64,000 bases of DNA from Flavobacterium psychrolimnae (GCF_003312425.1 NZ_QNUX01000011.1:62001-126000); one strand, 5' to 3'; positions 46,220-57,159 are shown, numbered from the stretch's first letter. Numbers and translations: made by a program. Notes: a model not told the origin generated them from the letters alone.

Positions 46220-47746
46220 TTATTGAGCAGCAACAACATTTAACATTTTTTGGGTTGCTATTATTGCGGCAACTGTTTGGTCTGAATCCAGTCCTCTGGT
46301 TTTGAATTCTTTTTCATTATTTGTCCAGGTGATTATGGTTTCGCATAAGGCATCAGAACTACTTCCTGGCGGAATTCGTACGGCATAATCGATCAATTTA
46401 GGCAATTCTAAATTTTTGCTTTTATATATTTTTGCCAAAGCATTCATGAAAGCATCAAATTGTCCATCACCTTGTGCGTGCTCTTCAATGATTTCGCCGT
46501 CTATTTTTAGAGATAAAGTGGTCGATGGACGCATGCCTTTTGCATGAGATAATATATAGGACTCAACAACAATTTTTTCCTGATAAGTTTGACTGTCTAA
46601 AACATCAGAGATTATATAAGGCAAGTCCTCTTTGGTAACCGTTTCTTTTTTGTCACCTAATTCAATGATACGTTGCGTAACTAATTTTAAATCCTCAGGG
46701 TTTAATTGAAGGCCTAATTCCTGAAGGTTTTTTTCAATATTAGCTTTTCCGGATGTTTTTCCAAGAGCATATTTTCTTTTTCGTCCAAAACGTTCCGGAA
46801 GTAAATCATTAAAATATAAATTATTTTTGTTGTCTCCGTCAGCATGAATACCGGCTGTTTGTGTAAATACATTGTCACCAACAATTGGTTTGTTTGCCGG
46901 AATTCTGTATCCTGTAAAAGTTTCGACCAACTTACTCACAGAATATAATGAAGATTCTTTTACGCCAATTTCTATTTGTGGAAAAAAGTCATTGATTACA
47001 GCAACAGTGCTTTCAAGTGGAGCATTTCCAGCGCGTTCTCCCATTCCATTTACGGTCACGTGAAGTCCTTGTATTCCTGCTTTTACTGATTCCATTACAT
47101 TAGCGATGCTTAAATCGTAGTCGTTATGGGCATGAAAATCAAAATGAGTATCAGGGTATCTTGCTATAATTTTCGAAATAAATGCAAAAGTTTCTGAAGG
47201 AATCAAAACGCCTAAAGTATCCGGTAGTAAGACTCTTTTTATAGGTTGTTTGGTCAAAAAATCTAAATATTGAAACACATATTCTGGTGAATTGCGCATT
47301 CCGTTACTCCAATCTTCTAAATATACATTGGTCTCAATATTATTTTCCTGAGCCAAAGCTATGGCTTGAGCAATTTCGGTAAAATGCTGTTCAGGTGTTT
47401 TTTTTAACTGATGTGTTAAATGATTCAAAGATCCTTTGGTTAATAAATTCTGGACTTTAGCTCCGGTTTTTTTCATCCAATCTATTGAAAGTCCGTCATC
47501 TACAAAGGTTAAAACTTCTATTCTATTAGAATACTCTTTCTCATTGGCCCAAGTCATAATCCCTTTTACGCCTTGAAACTCTCCTTCGCTTACACGTGCC
47601 GAAGCAATTTCGATTCTATCAATATTTAATTCTTCCAGCAATAATTGCGCAATGGTTAGTTTTTCTGCAGCAGAAAATGATACTCCCGAGGTTTGTTCAC
47701 CGTCACGGAGTGTCGTATCCATTATTTCAATTTTTCTTTTTTCCAT
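46220..47746 (-). CDS. 2-isopropylmalate synthase-like enzyme with regulatory domain
   Basis: 508 residues. HMGL-like TIM barrel with MDTTLRDGEQTSGVSF (metal and base), FHAHNDYDLSIANV (metal HxH) and GERAGNAPLE; C-terminal LeuA-type allosteric domain (about 385-500). It condenses acetyl-CoA with a 2-oxoacid; in this class either 2-oxoisovalerate (leucine) or pyruvate (citramalate) is possible. Operon position between leuD and leuB favours leucine. Confidence 0.85.
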   Translation of the reverse strand: MEKRKIEIMDTTLRDGEQTSGVSFSAAEKLTIAQLLLEELNIDRIEIASARVSEGEFQGVKGIMTWANEKEYSNRIEVLTFVDDGLSIDWMKKTGAKVQNLLTKGSLNHLTHQLKKTPEQHFTEIAQAIALAQENNIETNVYLEDWSNGMRNSPEYVFQYLDFLTKQPIKRVLLPDTLGVLIPSETFAFISKIIARYPDTHFDFHAHNDYDLSIANVMESVKAGIQGLHVTVNGMGERAGNAPLESTVAVINDFFPQIEIGVKESSLYSVSKLVETFTGYRIPANKPIVGDNVFTQTAGIHADGDNKNNLYFNDLLPERFGRKRKYALGKTSGKANIEKNLQELGLQLNPEDLKLVTQRIIELGDKKETVTKEDLPYIISDVLDSQTYQEKIVVESYILSHAKGMRPSTTLSLKIDGEIIEEHAQGDGQFDAFMNALAKIYKSKNLELPKLIDYAVRIPPGSSSDALCETIITWTNNEKEFKTRGLDSDQTVAAIIATQKMLNVVAAQ

Positions 47747-47819
47747 TATAAATTTGATGCTAAAAGTAGTTTTGATTTCAGTAATTTGAAATCTTGCTTT
47801 TGTGTTTTTATAAAAAGGT

Positions 47820-47871
47820 AAAAGCAGTTCTCTGGCTTAATTATACTATTGAACTTTAGATAACTGCTTTT
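47820..47871 (-). terminator. Inverted repeat between leuD and the synthase gene
   Basis: 10-bp stem (47820-47829 with 47862-47871) and a 32-base loop. It may attenuate or end leuD transcription. Confidence 0.35.
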
Positions 47872-47885
47872 TTATTGTTTGTTTT

Positions 47886-48482
47886 TTAGTAAGGAAGTTT
47901 GTCTGCAAACCCAACAATCTCCTCTTTGATGTTTTGCAAATAATCAATATCATCAAAACCATTAATCATGTTATCTTTTTTGTAACCAGATATAGCGAAA
48001 GATTCTTGTTGACCGGTCGCTTTTAGTGAAATGGTTTGTTCCGGAAGATTGATTTCCAATTCTGTTTTTGGATTAGCATCAATAGCCTTGAAAATAGTTT
48101 CGGCAAATTCTGGACTCACTTGTACTGGTAAAACACCAATATTCAAGCAATTTCCTTTGAAGATATCTGCAAAGAAACTAGAAACAACGGCGCGAAATCC
48201 GTAATCGTAAACCGCCCAAGCTGCGTGCTCTCTTGAAGAACCGGAGCCAAAGTTTTTTCCGCCAACTAATATTTTTCCACTATACGTTGCGTCATTTAGT
48301 ACAAAATCTGCTTTTGGAGTGCCATCTCCGTTGTATCTCCAGTCACGGAAAAGATTGTCTCCAAAACCAACACGTTCGGTTGCTTTTAAGAAACGTGCTG
48401 GAATGATTTGATCGGTATCTACATTTTCTATCGGTAGCGGCACTGCGCTACTCGTAAGGATATTAAATTTATCGTATGCCAT
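47886..48482 (-). CDS. leuD: 3-isopropylmalate dehydratase small subunit
   Basis: 198 residues. VDTDQIIPARFLK, GGKNFGSGSSREHAAWA and the swivelling-domain end identify LeuD. It pairs with LeuC to isomerise 2- to 3-isopropylmalate. 190 bases after leuC. Confidence 0.96.
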   Translation of the reverse strand: MAYDKFNILTSSAVPLPIENVDTDQIIPARFLKATERVGFGDNLFRDWRYNGDGTPKADFVLNDATYSGKILVGGKNFGSGSSREHAAWAVYDYGFRAVVSSFFADIFKGNCLNIGVLPVQVSPEFAETIFKAIDANPKTELEINLPEQTISLKATGQQESFAISGYKKDNMINGFDDIDYLQNIKEEIVGFADKLPY

Positions 48483-48672
48483 TTAATTTTTGATTTTTGA
48501 TTAACGATTTCTGATTTTAGATTTACTGCTAGGAAAATGTAATCTTAAGCGCTAATATTATTTTGTGTAATGTAAATTGTCTGTTCTAATATGAATGCTG
48601 TTAAAGAAATCTGTGATTTGTGGACTAGCGAAATCTGAATTCAGAATTCAGAAATCATAAATCTGAAATCTT

Positions 48673-50067
48673 TTAAAACAAATCTCTTGGATCTGTCAAT
48701 ACTCCTGTCACTGCAGCAGCAGCGGCCATAATTGGACTTGCCAATAATGTTCTTGAACCTGGACCTTGACGACCTTCGAAGTTTCTGTTGGATGTACTTA
48801 CTGCATATTTTCCTGCAGGTACTTTGTCATCATTCATAGCTAAACAAGCCGAGCAACCAGGCTGACGCAATACAAAACCAGCTTCAGTAAGAATGTCTAA
48901 AAGGCCTTCTTCTTTAATCTGGGCTTCTACTACGTGAGAACCTGGAACTAACCAAGCCGTAACGTTATCAGCTTTTTTACGCCCTTTTACAATTTCTGTA
49001 AAAGCTCTGAAATCTTCAATTCTTCCATTGGTACAACTTCCCAAGAAAACAAAATCGATTGGTTTGCCAATCATTACGTCATTTTCTTCAAAGCCCATAT
49101 AGGCCAAAGACTTTTTATATGTTTCTTCGCCACCTTCTACTTGGTTGGCATTCGGAATATTTTTTGAGATACCAATTCCCATTCCAGGGTTCGTGCCATA
49201 CGTAATCATTGGTTCAATGTCTGCAGCATTGATGTTTAATTCAGCGTCAAAAACGGCGTCAGCATCGGTTTTCAATGTTTTCCAATATTCAACTGCTTTT
49301 GTCCAAGCTTCACCTTTTGGAGCGTATAATCTTCCTTCTAAGAAATCGAATGTTTTTTGGTCAGGTGCAATCATACCACCACGAGCTCCCATTTCGATAC
49401 TCAAGTTACAAACAGTCATACGACCTTCCATCGACATATCTTCAAAAACGTTTCCAGCATATTCTGCAAAATATCCGGTACCTCCAGAAGTTGTTAATTG
49501 AGAAATAATATAAAGTGCAACGTCTTTTGGACCAACACCTTTGCTCAATTTACCATTTACGTTGATGCGCATTTTCTTTGGTTTTGGTTGCATGATACAT
49601 TGTGTAGCCATAACCATTTCAACCTCAGAAGTTCCAATACCAAAAGCAATTGCGCCAAAAGCACCATGAGTAGACGTATGAGAATCTCCACAAACAATAG
49701 TGGCGCCTGGTAAAGTAATCCCGTTTTCAGGACCTACAACGTGTACAATTCCATTTTTTTTATGACCTAATCCCCAGTGCGAAATACCATATTCTGCTGC
49801 GTTGTCTTCTAATGCTTTTAGTTGATTGGCAGATAATGCATCTTCAACTGGCAAGTGTTGGTTTATGGTAGGTGTATTATGATCCGCAGTAGCAAAAGTG
49901 CGTTCTGGGTATAAAACCGAAATCCCTCGTTCTTTTAAACCTAAAAAAGCTACAGGACTAGTAACTTCATGGATGAAATGACGGTCAATAAAAAACACGT
50001 CCGGTCCATCTTCTATCTTACGCACCACGTGCGAATCCCATACTTTGTCAAATAATGTAGTACTCAT
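48673..50067 (-). CDS. leuC: 3-isopropylmalate dehydratase large subunit
   Basis: 464 residues. The [4Fe-4S] aconitase-type subunit: cysteines in FLGSCTNGR and [26 protein letters not shown] is also diagnostic. First gene of the leu operon. It depends on Fe-S delivery, as by the Mrp/NifU module elsewhere in the window. Confidence 0.96.
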   Translation of the reverse strand: MSTTLFDKVWDSHVVRKIEDGPDVFFIDRHFIHEVTSPVAFLGLKERGISVLYPERTFATADHNTPTINQHLPVEDALSANQLKALEDNAAEYGISHWGLGHKKNGIVHVVGPENGITLPGATIVCGDSHTSTHGAFGAIAFGIGTSEVEMVMATQCIMQPKPKKMRINVNGKLSKGVGPKDVALYIISQLTTSGGTGYFAEYAGNVFEDMSMEGRMTVCNLSIEMGARGGMIAPDQKTFDFLEGRLYAPKGEAWTKAVEYWKTLKTDADAVFDAELNINAADIEPMITYGTNPGMGIGISKNIPNANQVEGGEETYKKSLAYMGFEENDVMIGKPIDFVFLGSCTNGRIEDFRAFTEIVKGRKKADNVTAWLVPGSHVVEAQIKEEGLLDILTEAGFVLRQPGCSACLAMNDDKVPAGKYAVSTSNRNFEGRQGPGSRTLLASPIMAAAAAVTGVLTDPRDLF

Positions 50068-50128
50068 TTTAATATGTTTTTAATGTATTTTTTTATAGCC
50101 AAGTTGGCTAAGATGATAACAATGAAAG

Positions 50129-50136
50129 CAAAACTA
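50129..50136 (-). promoter_or_regulatory. -7-like element of the leu operon
   Basis: Minus-strand TAGTTTTG, 62 bases before the leuC start; no TTG at the right distance. Confidence 0.35.
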
Positions 50137-50144
50137 AAAAAAGA

Positions 50145-50327
50145 ATGAAGTCTTTATTTTTTAATATTGCATTATATACGATACCCAAAATCGTATTAGT
50201 GTATTTCTTTGCTGATTTTTATCTTTTGGGCTTCTTTTTTATTAGTGTGATTTTTTATTTAGATACAATAAAAAATCAATTTCTTGCTGTTTTTGATATT
50301 TATAGAATCGATAAAAAATACTTATAA
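50145..50327 (+). CDS. Possible small hydrophobic protein
   Basis: 60 codons with a membrane-type sequence (VLVYFFADFYLLGFFFISVIFYL) divergent from leuC. AT-rich spacers give such frames by chance, so this is a weak call. Confidence 0.25.
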   Translation: MKSLFFNIALYTIPKIVLVYFFADFYLLGFFFISVIFYLDTIKNQFLAVFDIYRIDKKYL

Positions 50328-50710
50328 AAAGCTGTTATATTTGTGAATGTTTAATTAAATGGAATAAAAATCGACTTTTTTTTAATTTTAAATTGACTAT
50401 TTGAATTTTGTTGAAGTTATTTTTCAATGTGTTTTTCTTTATAAATGGCATATTTTTTAGCTGTATTTTAGTATTTTTTTTTGATGAAATACTACGACAT
50501 CCAAAAAATCAATACGGACTCTTTTTATCTTTATAACAAGGTACGATTAAGATGATTTGTTCAAAGTGATTGTAGTTTTAGTAGGAGAATAGTCTTCGAA
50601 AATAAATTTGTTTTTTGTTGATAACTTAACTTCTATTCTATTCAAAAAAAACTAAATTTGAAATTCATTTTTTGCGATTTTTTTAAATCACAAACACTTC
50701 AACTCCAGAT
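50328..50710. other. Intergenic region upstream of dnaE
   Basis: No gene. Two TAAATTTG motifs (50603-50610 and 50653-50660) match the -7 consensus; neither has a TTG at 17-23 bases. Confidence 0.4.
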
Positions 50711-53700
50711 ATGTACTTAATATTCGATACCGAAACTACAGGATTACCAAAGCGTTGGGGCGCTCCCATTTCAGATACGGATAACTGGCCGCGTTGTATT
50801 CAAATTGCTTGGCAGTTGCACGATGATATGGGAAAACTCATCGAGCATCAAGATTATTTGGTCAAGCCCGAAGGTTTTAATATTCCGTATGACGCGGAAC
50901 GAATTCACGGTATTTCTACGGAACTAGCGGAAGCTGATGGAATCTCTTTGGCGGAAGTTTTAGAAAAATTTAATATTGCATTAGGCAAAGCCAAATTTAT
51001 TGTGGGTCAGAATTTAGGTTTTGATATCAATATTATGGGTTGTGAGTTTTATAGAATGGGTGTTGAAAGCCAAATGAGTTCGATGCCAATTCTGGATACC
51101 TGTACTGAAGTTACGGCTTCCTTATTGAAATTGCCGGGTGGTCGAGGAGGAAAATTCAAGTTGCCTACGTTAACGGAATTGCACTCTTATCTTTTTAATA
51201 AACCTTTCGGCGAAGCGCACAATGCCACTGCCGATGTGGAGGCAACTACGCGTTGTTTCTTGGAGTTAATTCGTCGTGATGTTTTCACAAAAGAGGAACT
51301 GGATGTTCCAGCCAGTTATTTTAAAGATTTTCAAAGTAAGAATCCAAGTGAGATCAAACTCATTGGTTTAAAACATATTAATCTCAAGGAAGCGTCTGAT
51401 AAAATCCGTCAGCAGTTTGGAGAAAAACAAGCGCCTGCGGTTTCAAGAGAAGAACTTTCTGAGAATAAAAAGGTGCTTATTGATACGCCTTTTGTGCATT
51501 TGCACAATCACACCCAATTTTCCGTGTTGCAATCTACAATTAGTATTGCGGCATTAGTAAAAGCGGCAGCTCAGCAAAAAATGCCTGCGGTTGCCATGAC
51601 GGATCATGCGAATTTGATGGGTGCTTTTCATTTTGTGCGCGATATTTTATACCACAATAAGGCGGCTGAAGCTAAAAATAAAGCGGCAATAGAAAATGGT
51701 GAAGAACCTACTGAAGTTCCGATGAAACCAATTGTGGGTTGTGAATTTTTTGTGTGTGAAGACCATAAAAATAAGTCGGTTAAGGACAATGGATACCAAA
51801 TAGTGCTTTTGGCGAAGACCAAAAAAGGCTATCATAATTTGGCTAAAATGTCTTCCATCGCGTACACCGAAGGATTTTATTATGTGCCAAGAATCGACAG
51901 GAAAGTCATCCAGGAATACAAAGAAGATATTATTGTTTTGTCTGGAAATCTCTATGGTGAAATCCCAAATAAAATTTTAAATATTGGTGAAAATCAAGCC
52001 GAAGAAGCGTTGCTTTGGTGGAAAAAAGAATTCAAGGAAGATTTTTACATCGAAGTAATGCGTCACAATCAAGAGGACGAAAATCGGGTGAATGCGTCTT
52101 TGATTTCATTGGCAAGAAAACATGATGTCAAAATTATAGCGACAAACAATACCTTTTATATAGACAAGGAAAATTCGAATGCACACGATATTTTGCTTTG
52201 TGTGCGTGATGGTGAAAAACAAACTACGCCTATTGGTCGTGGTCGTGGCTACCGTTACGGATTACCCAATCAAGAATACTATTTCAAGTCGGGAGACGAG
52301 ATGAAGCAGCTTTTTGCAAATTTGCCGGAAGCGATTTCGAATATTTCGGAGATTGTAGATAAGATTGAAATCTTTGATCTGGCACGTGAAGTTTTGCTTC
52401 CAAAATTTGAAATCCCGGTTGAATTTAATAATCCCGAAGATGCAGTTGATGGCGGAGTACGAGGTGAAAATGCGTATTTAAGACATCTTACTTTTGAAGG
52501 AGCAAGAAGACGCTATCCCGTAATTACTGAAGAAATTCAGGAACGATTGGATTTTGAATTATTGACCATTTCCAATTCTGGTTATCCGGGATACTTCCTG
52601 ATTGTACAGGATTTAATAGCCGAGGCGAGAAGTATGGGAGTTTCTGTAGGACCAGGAAGGGGTTCTGCTGCGGGTTCGGTGGTGGCGTATTGTTTGAAAA
52701 TTACCAATATTGATCCATTGATGTACAACCTGCTTTTTGAGCGTTTCTTGAATCCCGATCGTGTGTCACTACCCGATATTGATATCGATTTTGATGATGA
52801 AGGCCGAAGCAGTGTAATGGATTATGTAATCCGAAAATACGGTTCGAAACAAGTGGCACAAATTATCACGTATGGTAAAATGGCAACCAAATCAGCCATT
52901 CGAGATACCGCTCGTGTGCTGGATTTGCCTTTATTTGAAGCAGATAAAATTGCGAAATTGATTCCGGGAATGATGCCGTCCAAGTGGAATTTGGCTCGTT
53001 TTTTAAATGAAAAAGAAGATATCATTAAAAAAGCGGTTCGTCCCGAGGAATACGATAAAATCAAAGAATTAATAGGTCTTGCTAATGAAGATGATTTGGG
53101 AGGTGAAACCATTCAGCAAGCTAAAGTTTTAGAAGGGAACCTAAGAAATACAGGTATTCACGCTTGTGGAGTGATTATTACGCCAAGCGATATTACTGAT
53201 TTTGTTCCTGTGGCTACCGCCAAAGATTCGGATTTGTATGTGACCCAATTTGATAACTCGGTGGTAGAAAGTGCCGGATTGCTGAAGATGGACTTCTTGG
53301 GTTTGAAAACCCTGACTTTGATAAAAGATACTGTCAAATTAGTAAAATACAGAACTGGAATTGATCTTGATCCAGACACGTTTCCGATAGATGATTTGAA
53401 AACGTATGAGCTTTTTCAGCGGGGAGAAACAGTAGGGATTTTTCAGTATGAGAGTCCGGGAATGCAGAAATACATGAAGGAATTGAAACCAACTGTATTT
53501 CCCGATTTAATTGCCATGAATGCGTTGTATCGTCCTGGACCAATTGCTTATATTCCGAGTTTCGTCAAGCGAAAAAACGGTGAAGAGGAAATTATCTATG
53601 ACTTGGATGCCTGCGAAGAATTACTGAAAGATACTTACGGAATTACCGTTTACCAGGAACAGGTAATGCTTTTGTCTCAAAAACTGGCAGATTTCTCTAA

Positions 53701-55255
53701 AGGTGATGCCGACGTTTTGCGTAAAGCAATGGGAAAAAAGCAAAAGGATGTATTGGATAAAATGAAACCTAAATTTATCAGTCAGGCTGCCGCCAAAGGT
53801 CATGCCGAAGATAAATTAGAGAAAATATGGAAAGACTGGGAAGCCTTTGCGGAATATGCCTTTAATAAATCACACTCTACTTGTTACGCTTGGATTGCGT
53901 ACCAAACAGCATTTTTGAAAGCGAATTATCCTGCTGAATATATGGCTGCAGTACTTTCGAATAATATGAGTGATATCAAGCAAGTTTCGTTCTTTATGGA
54001 AGAGTGCAAACGTATGGGGTTACAAGTTTTGGGGCCTGATGTAAATGAGTCTTTTTATAAGTTTACCGTTAATGATGATTACGCGGTACGTTTTGGAATG
54101 GGAGCGATTAAAGGAGTGGGCTCTGGCGCTGTGGCTACGATTGTGGAGAAAAGAAAAGACGGAAGATATAAATCTATTTTTGATTTGACCAAACGTATCG
54201 ATTTGCGTGCGGCAAATAAAAAAGCATTAGAAAATTTGGCTTTAGCGGGAGGATTTGACTCCTTCACAGGAACTACAAGAGCGCAATACTTTCATGATGA
54301 TGGCGATGGAATTACTTTTTATGAAAAAGCGATTCGGTATGGTGCTAAATTTCAGGAAAATGAGAATTCATCGCAAGTGAGTTTGTTTGGCGACAGCAGT
54401 GATGTACAAATTGCTGAGCCTATCGTGCCGCCTTGCGAGGATTGGAGCACGATGGAAAAACTCGCTAAAGAAAAAGAAGTTGTAGGGATTTATATTTCGG
54501 GACATCCTTTAGACGATTACAAATTTGAAATGAAATATTTTTGTAATGCCAAACTTGAAGCGTTGAAAAACATGGAATTGCATGTGAGTAAAAACCTCGC
54601 GTTTGGAGGAATCATCAATAATGTGCAACATCGTGTGGCCAAAAATGGAAAAGGTTGGGGCATGTTTACATTAGAAGGATATGATGAAAGTTATGAGTTC
54701 CGAATTTTTGGGGAAGAGTATTTAAAGTTCCGTCATTTTTTTATCCAGAATAATTTCACTTTCATGAAAGTATTGGTTAAAGAAGGCTGGACTGACCGAG
54801 ATACCGGAAAAAAAGGAGAACCAAGACTTCAATTTGTTGAGGTAAAACAATTGCAAGATGTGTTAGAAACTTTCGCTAGAAAATTAATTGTGCTGCTAAA
54901 TATTAAGGATTTAGAAACAGATTTTATCCATAAATTGAGTCACCTTTTTCAAGAGAATAAAGGAGATAACACGGTTTCTTTTGAGGTTATGGAATTGGAA
55001 AAAACAAAACGCCTCGTTGCTGTTGCTCCGGTTGAATTAGAGAATGAAGAAGTTGCTTTTGTTGATGAAAATGATAATTCTGAAATGGAAACTCTCGAAA
55101 TTCCAGAGACTAATGCTGTTGCAAAAGTAGAAGAGGTGGAAGAAATTAAGGTAGTAACCAAGCTAACGATGCCGAGCAGAAAATTAAAAATAAAAATTTC
55201 GAATGAATTGCTGGTAGAACTGGAGAAAATGCAAATTAACTTCAAGTTGAATTAA
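50711..55255 (+). CDS. dnaE: DNA polymerase III alpha subunit with N-terminal exonuclease
   Basis: 1514 residues, longer than the ~1160 of E. coli DnaE. Residues 1-185 are a DnaQ-like DEDDh exonuclease: FDTETTGLP (D6, E8), NLGFDINIM, and HNATADVEA giving the H-x4-D. A PHP domain follows (about 255-470; HLHNHTQFSVLQ, MTDHANLMGAFHF), then the polymerase palm with PDIDIDF at 688-694, the tandem HhH region and OB-fold. The final ~90 residues are an acidic low-complexity linker and a basic end. Thus proofreading and synthesis are in one chain. No other dnaQ is in the window. Confidence 0.95.
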   Translation: MYLIFDTETTGLPKRWGAPISDTDNWPRCIQIAWQLHDDMGKLIEHQDYLVKPEGFNIPYDAERIHGISTELAEADGISLAEVLEKFNIALGKAKFIVGQNLGFDINIMGCEFYRMGVESQMSSMPILDTCTEVTASLLKLPGGRGGKFKLPTLTELHSYLFNKPFGEAHNATADVEATTRCFLELIRRDVFTKEELDVPASYFKDFQSKNPSEIKLIGLKHINLKEASDKIRQQFGEKQAPAVSREELSENKKVLIDTPFVHLHNHTQFSVLQSTISIAALVKAAAQQKMPAVAMTDHANLMGAFHFVRDILYHNKAAEAKNKAAIENGEEPTEVPMKPIVGCEFFVCEDHKNKSVKDNGYQIVLLAKTKKGYHNLAKMSSIAYTEGFYYVPRIDRKVIQEYKEDIIVLSGNLYGEIPNKILNIGENQAEEALLWWKKEFKEDFYIEVMRHNQEDENRVNASLISLARKHDVKIIATNNTFYIDKENSNAHDILLCVRDGEKQTTPIGRGRGYRYGLPNQEYYFKSGDEMKQLFANLPEAISNISEIVDKIEIFDLAREVLLPKFEIPVEFNNPEDAVDGGVRGENAYLRHLTFEGARRRYPVITEEIQERLDFELLTISNSGYPGYFLIVQDLIAEARSMGVSVGPGRGSAAGSVVAYCLKITNIDPLMYNLLFERFLNPDRVSLPDIDIDFDDEGRSSVMDYVIRKYGSKQVAQIITYGKMATKSAIRDTARVLDLPLFEADKIAKLIPGMMPSKWNLARFLNEKEDIIKKAVRPEEYDKIKELIGLANEDDLGGETIQQAKVLEGNLRNTGIHACGVIITPSDITDFVPVATAKDSDLYVTQFDNSVVESAGLLKMDFLGLKTLTLIKDTVKLVKYRTGIDLDPDTFPIDDLKTYELFQRGETVGIFQYESPGMQKYMKELKPTVFPDLIAMNALYRPGPIAYIPSFVKRKNGEEEIIYDLDACEELLKDTYGITVYQEQVMLLSQKLADFSKGDADVLRKAMGKKQKDVLDKMKPKFISQAAAKGHAEDKLEKIWKDWEAFAEYAFNKSHSTCYAWIAYQTAFLKANYPAEYMAAVLSNNMSDIKQVSFFMEECKRMGLQVLGPDVNESFYKFTVNDDYAVRFGMGAIKGVGSGAVATIVEKRKDGRYKSIFDLTKRIDLRAANKKALENLALAGGFDSFTGTTRAQYFHDDGDGITFYEKAIRYGAKFQENENSSQVSLFGDSSDVQIAEPIVPPCEDWSTMEKLAKEKEVVGIYISGHPLDDYKFEMKYFCNAKLEALKNMELHVSKNLAFGGIINNVQHRVAKNGKGWGMFTLEGYDESYEFRIFGEEYLKFRHFFIQNNFTFMKVLVKEGWTDRDTGKKGEPRLQFVEVKQLQDVLETFARKLIVLLNIKDLETDFIHKLSHLFQENKGDNTVSFEVMELEKTKRLVAVAPVELENEEVAFVDENDNSEMETLEIPETNAVAKVEEVEEIKVVTKLTMPSRKLKIKISNELLVELEKMQINFKLN

Positions 55256-55431
55256 TATCGAAATGTGATTAATCTCAGTTCGGTCTGTTGGTTAATTAGT
55301 GTTATTTTAAATTCATACGTAACCCTCTGATTGTTATGTATTAATCATTTTTAACATATAATTGGGGGTGTTTGTTATTAAATTTTCAGTGTAAATGGTT
55401 TATTTTCGCATAAATGATAATAAACGAAATT

Positions 55432-56343
55432 ATGAAAAAGCAGTTATTTTTATTAGGATTTGTGATTTGCTCGATGACAATGGTAGGGCAAACAGAAAAG
55501 AAAGAAAGTTGGTATTTTAAATTAGGAGGATCTTATTTTATTCAAACGGCTGCCACTGAGTTTCCTACTGTAGGAGGCAATGCAGCTTTAGATAAAGTTT
55601 ATGTAGGTGGAAAATTAGTTTATGAAGAAAGTGTTACGGGTTCATTTGGTGAAGGTTTTAGAACTGGAGCAACTGTTGGTTACAGATTCAATACACGTTT
55701 AGGGGTAGAAATGGGAATCAATTATTACTCTAGCGCTGACAAAACTATGGCTCAAACTACTACAGACCAAATTTTTATTTCAGGTGGCCGTCCAATTTAT
55801 AATTTTAAATCCGTGGGACAAATCAGTGCTTTTGATTTAGCACCTGCTTTAGTTTTGTTTTTAGGTGAGCAAAACGGTTTTGAACCCTACACGAAAGTTG
55901 GAGTTCTTGTGCCAGTTCATGGGGATTTAGAAATAACTACGGATGCAATTGCACCTTCGGGAGTTGCTAGTCCGGCTACTTTAGCTGTTCACAGTGTGGA
56001 TAAGGTGAAGCCAAATCCAACGGTTGGTTTTATGGCTGCATTAGGGACATCTTATAAATTAGGAAAAAATATTTCTGCATTTGCAGAAGTGGAGTACCGT
56101 AATTTTACCGTTCATGGTAAATCAAAAGAAACGACTGAATTTACTGCTAATGGTCAGAATGCTTTGGCAGGTAGAACTCAAGCCCAAATTCATACAAATT
56201 ATGTAGATCGTTTGGATGTGAATTCAAATAATGCTGCGACTAATCCAAACGGATTGGATTCTACTAAACCAATGGATGAATTAAGTTCGTATGTTGGAAT
56301 CAGTGGTCTTGGTTTAACGCTTGGTTTGAAATATAGCTTGTAA
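55432..56343 (+). CDS. Outer-membrane beta-barrel protein
   Basis: 303 residues from ATG 55432, which starts the signal peptide MKKQLFLLGFVICSMTMVGQ. The mature part has alternating strands (TGATVGYRFNTRLGVEMGINYY, GKNISAFAEVEYRNFTVHG) and ends LGLTLGLKYSL, an eight-strand OmpW/OmpA-like barrel. Role unknown. Confidence 0.78.
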   Translation: MKKQLFLLGFVICSMTMVGQTEKKESWYFKLGGSYFIQTAATEFPTVGGNAALDKVYVGGKLVYEESVTGSFGEGFRTGATVGYRFNTRLGVEMGINYYSSADKTMAQTTTDQIFISGGRPIYNFKSVGQISAFDLAPALVLFLGEQNGFEPYTKVGVLVPVHGDLEITTDAIAPSGVASPATLAVHSVDKVKPNPTVGFMAALGTSYKLGKNISAFAEVEYRNFTVHGKSKETTEFTANGQNALAGRTQAQIHTNYVDRLDVNSNNAATNPNGLDSTKPMDELSSYVGISGLGLTLGLKYSL

Positions 56344-56362
56344 TATAGTTTTTTTATAAGTG

Positions 56363-56394
56363 AAGGGATGTTTGAGAAAGCATCCCTTTTTTTG
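56363..56394 (+). terminator. Terminator after the barrel gene
   Basis: 8-bp stem (56363-56370 with 56381-56388), 10-base loop, T-run. Confidence 0.75.
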
Positions 56395-56432
56395 TTAAAA
56401 AAAAATAAATAGGTTTTGGAAATACATGTTTT

Positions 56433-56514
56433 TAGCCCTGATGGTAGCGGCATCCTTTTCAGGCTTTTTTAAGCCGGAAATGATACAGCGTACAGCAGGA
56501 AATAGCTTCTGAAA
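56433..56514 (+). repeat. Dispersed structured repeat, copy A
   Basis: Begins TAGCCCTGAT and ends AGCAGGAAATAGCTTCTGAAA with a central hairpin at about 56457-56480. Same ends as 12206-12292 (minus) but a different hairpin. Lies in an otherwise empty 331-base spacer. Confidence 0.75.
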
Positions 56515-56593
56515 ATCAAAATCGGAATTTTGCAAGCAGTAGAGATAGGAATTGATAATGGATTAATAGTCAAAACTAATTTGGGAATAGTGT

Positions 56594-56620
56594 TTGATTT
56601 GTTTTTAATTTCTAAATTTG
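56594..56620 (+). promoter_or_regulatory. Promoter for thioredoxin
   Basis: TTG 56594-56596, 16 bases, TAAATTTG 56613-56620; 55 bases before the start. Confidence 0.45.
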
Positions 56621-56674
56621 TAATCTAGTTTGAAACAATAAAATATTCGGACGATAAACTTTAAATAAAAAATT

Positions 56675-56992
56675 ATGGCATTAGCAATAACAGATGCTAC
56701 TTTTGAGGAAGTAGTTTTGAAATCAGACAAACCGGTAATGGTGGATTTTTGGGCAGCATGGTGTGGACCTTGTAGAATGGTAGGTCCAATCATTGATGAA
56801 TTGAGCAACGAATACGAAGGTAAAGTTGTTGTAGGTAAAGTTGATGTTGATGCGAACCAAGAATTTGCTGCAAAATACGGTGTTAGAAATATCCCAACAG
56901 TCTTGGTTTTTCATAATGGAGAAGTAGTAGGGAAACAAGTAGGAGTTGCTCCAAAACAAACTTACGCTGATAGTTTAGACGCTTTGTTGTAA
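56675..56992 (+). CDS. trxA: Thioredoxin
   Basis: 105 residues, classical size. Active site WCGPC with C30 and C33, cis-proline in RNIPTVLVF. Cytoplasmic disulphide reductase used by ribonucleotide reductase and others. Single gene with promoter and terminator. Confidence 0.96.
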   Translation: MALAITDATFEEVVLKSDKPVMVDFWAAWCGPCRMVGPIIDELSNEYEGKVVVGKVDVDANQEFAAKYGVRNIPTVLVFHNGEVVGKQVGVAPKQTYADSLDALL

Positions 56993-57034
56993 TCGGTAGA
57001 TTATGATTTATATAGAATCTGTATGGATTCAGAG

Positions 57035-57066
57035 AAAAGGTTTGACGAAAGTCAGGCCTTTTTTTT
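57035..57066 (+). terminator. Terminator after trxA
   Basis: 12-bp stem with two G-U pairs (57035-57046 with 57051-57062), GAAA loop, T-run. Confidence 0.8.
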
Positions 57067-57159
57067 GTTTAAGCTGAATTGATTTCAGCTTCTTGATTAA
57101 GTTTTGTTTCGGTAATCTTTTAATTTTTAAATCGTTCAATCTTTTAATATATTTGGTAG

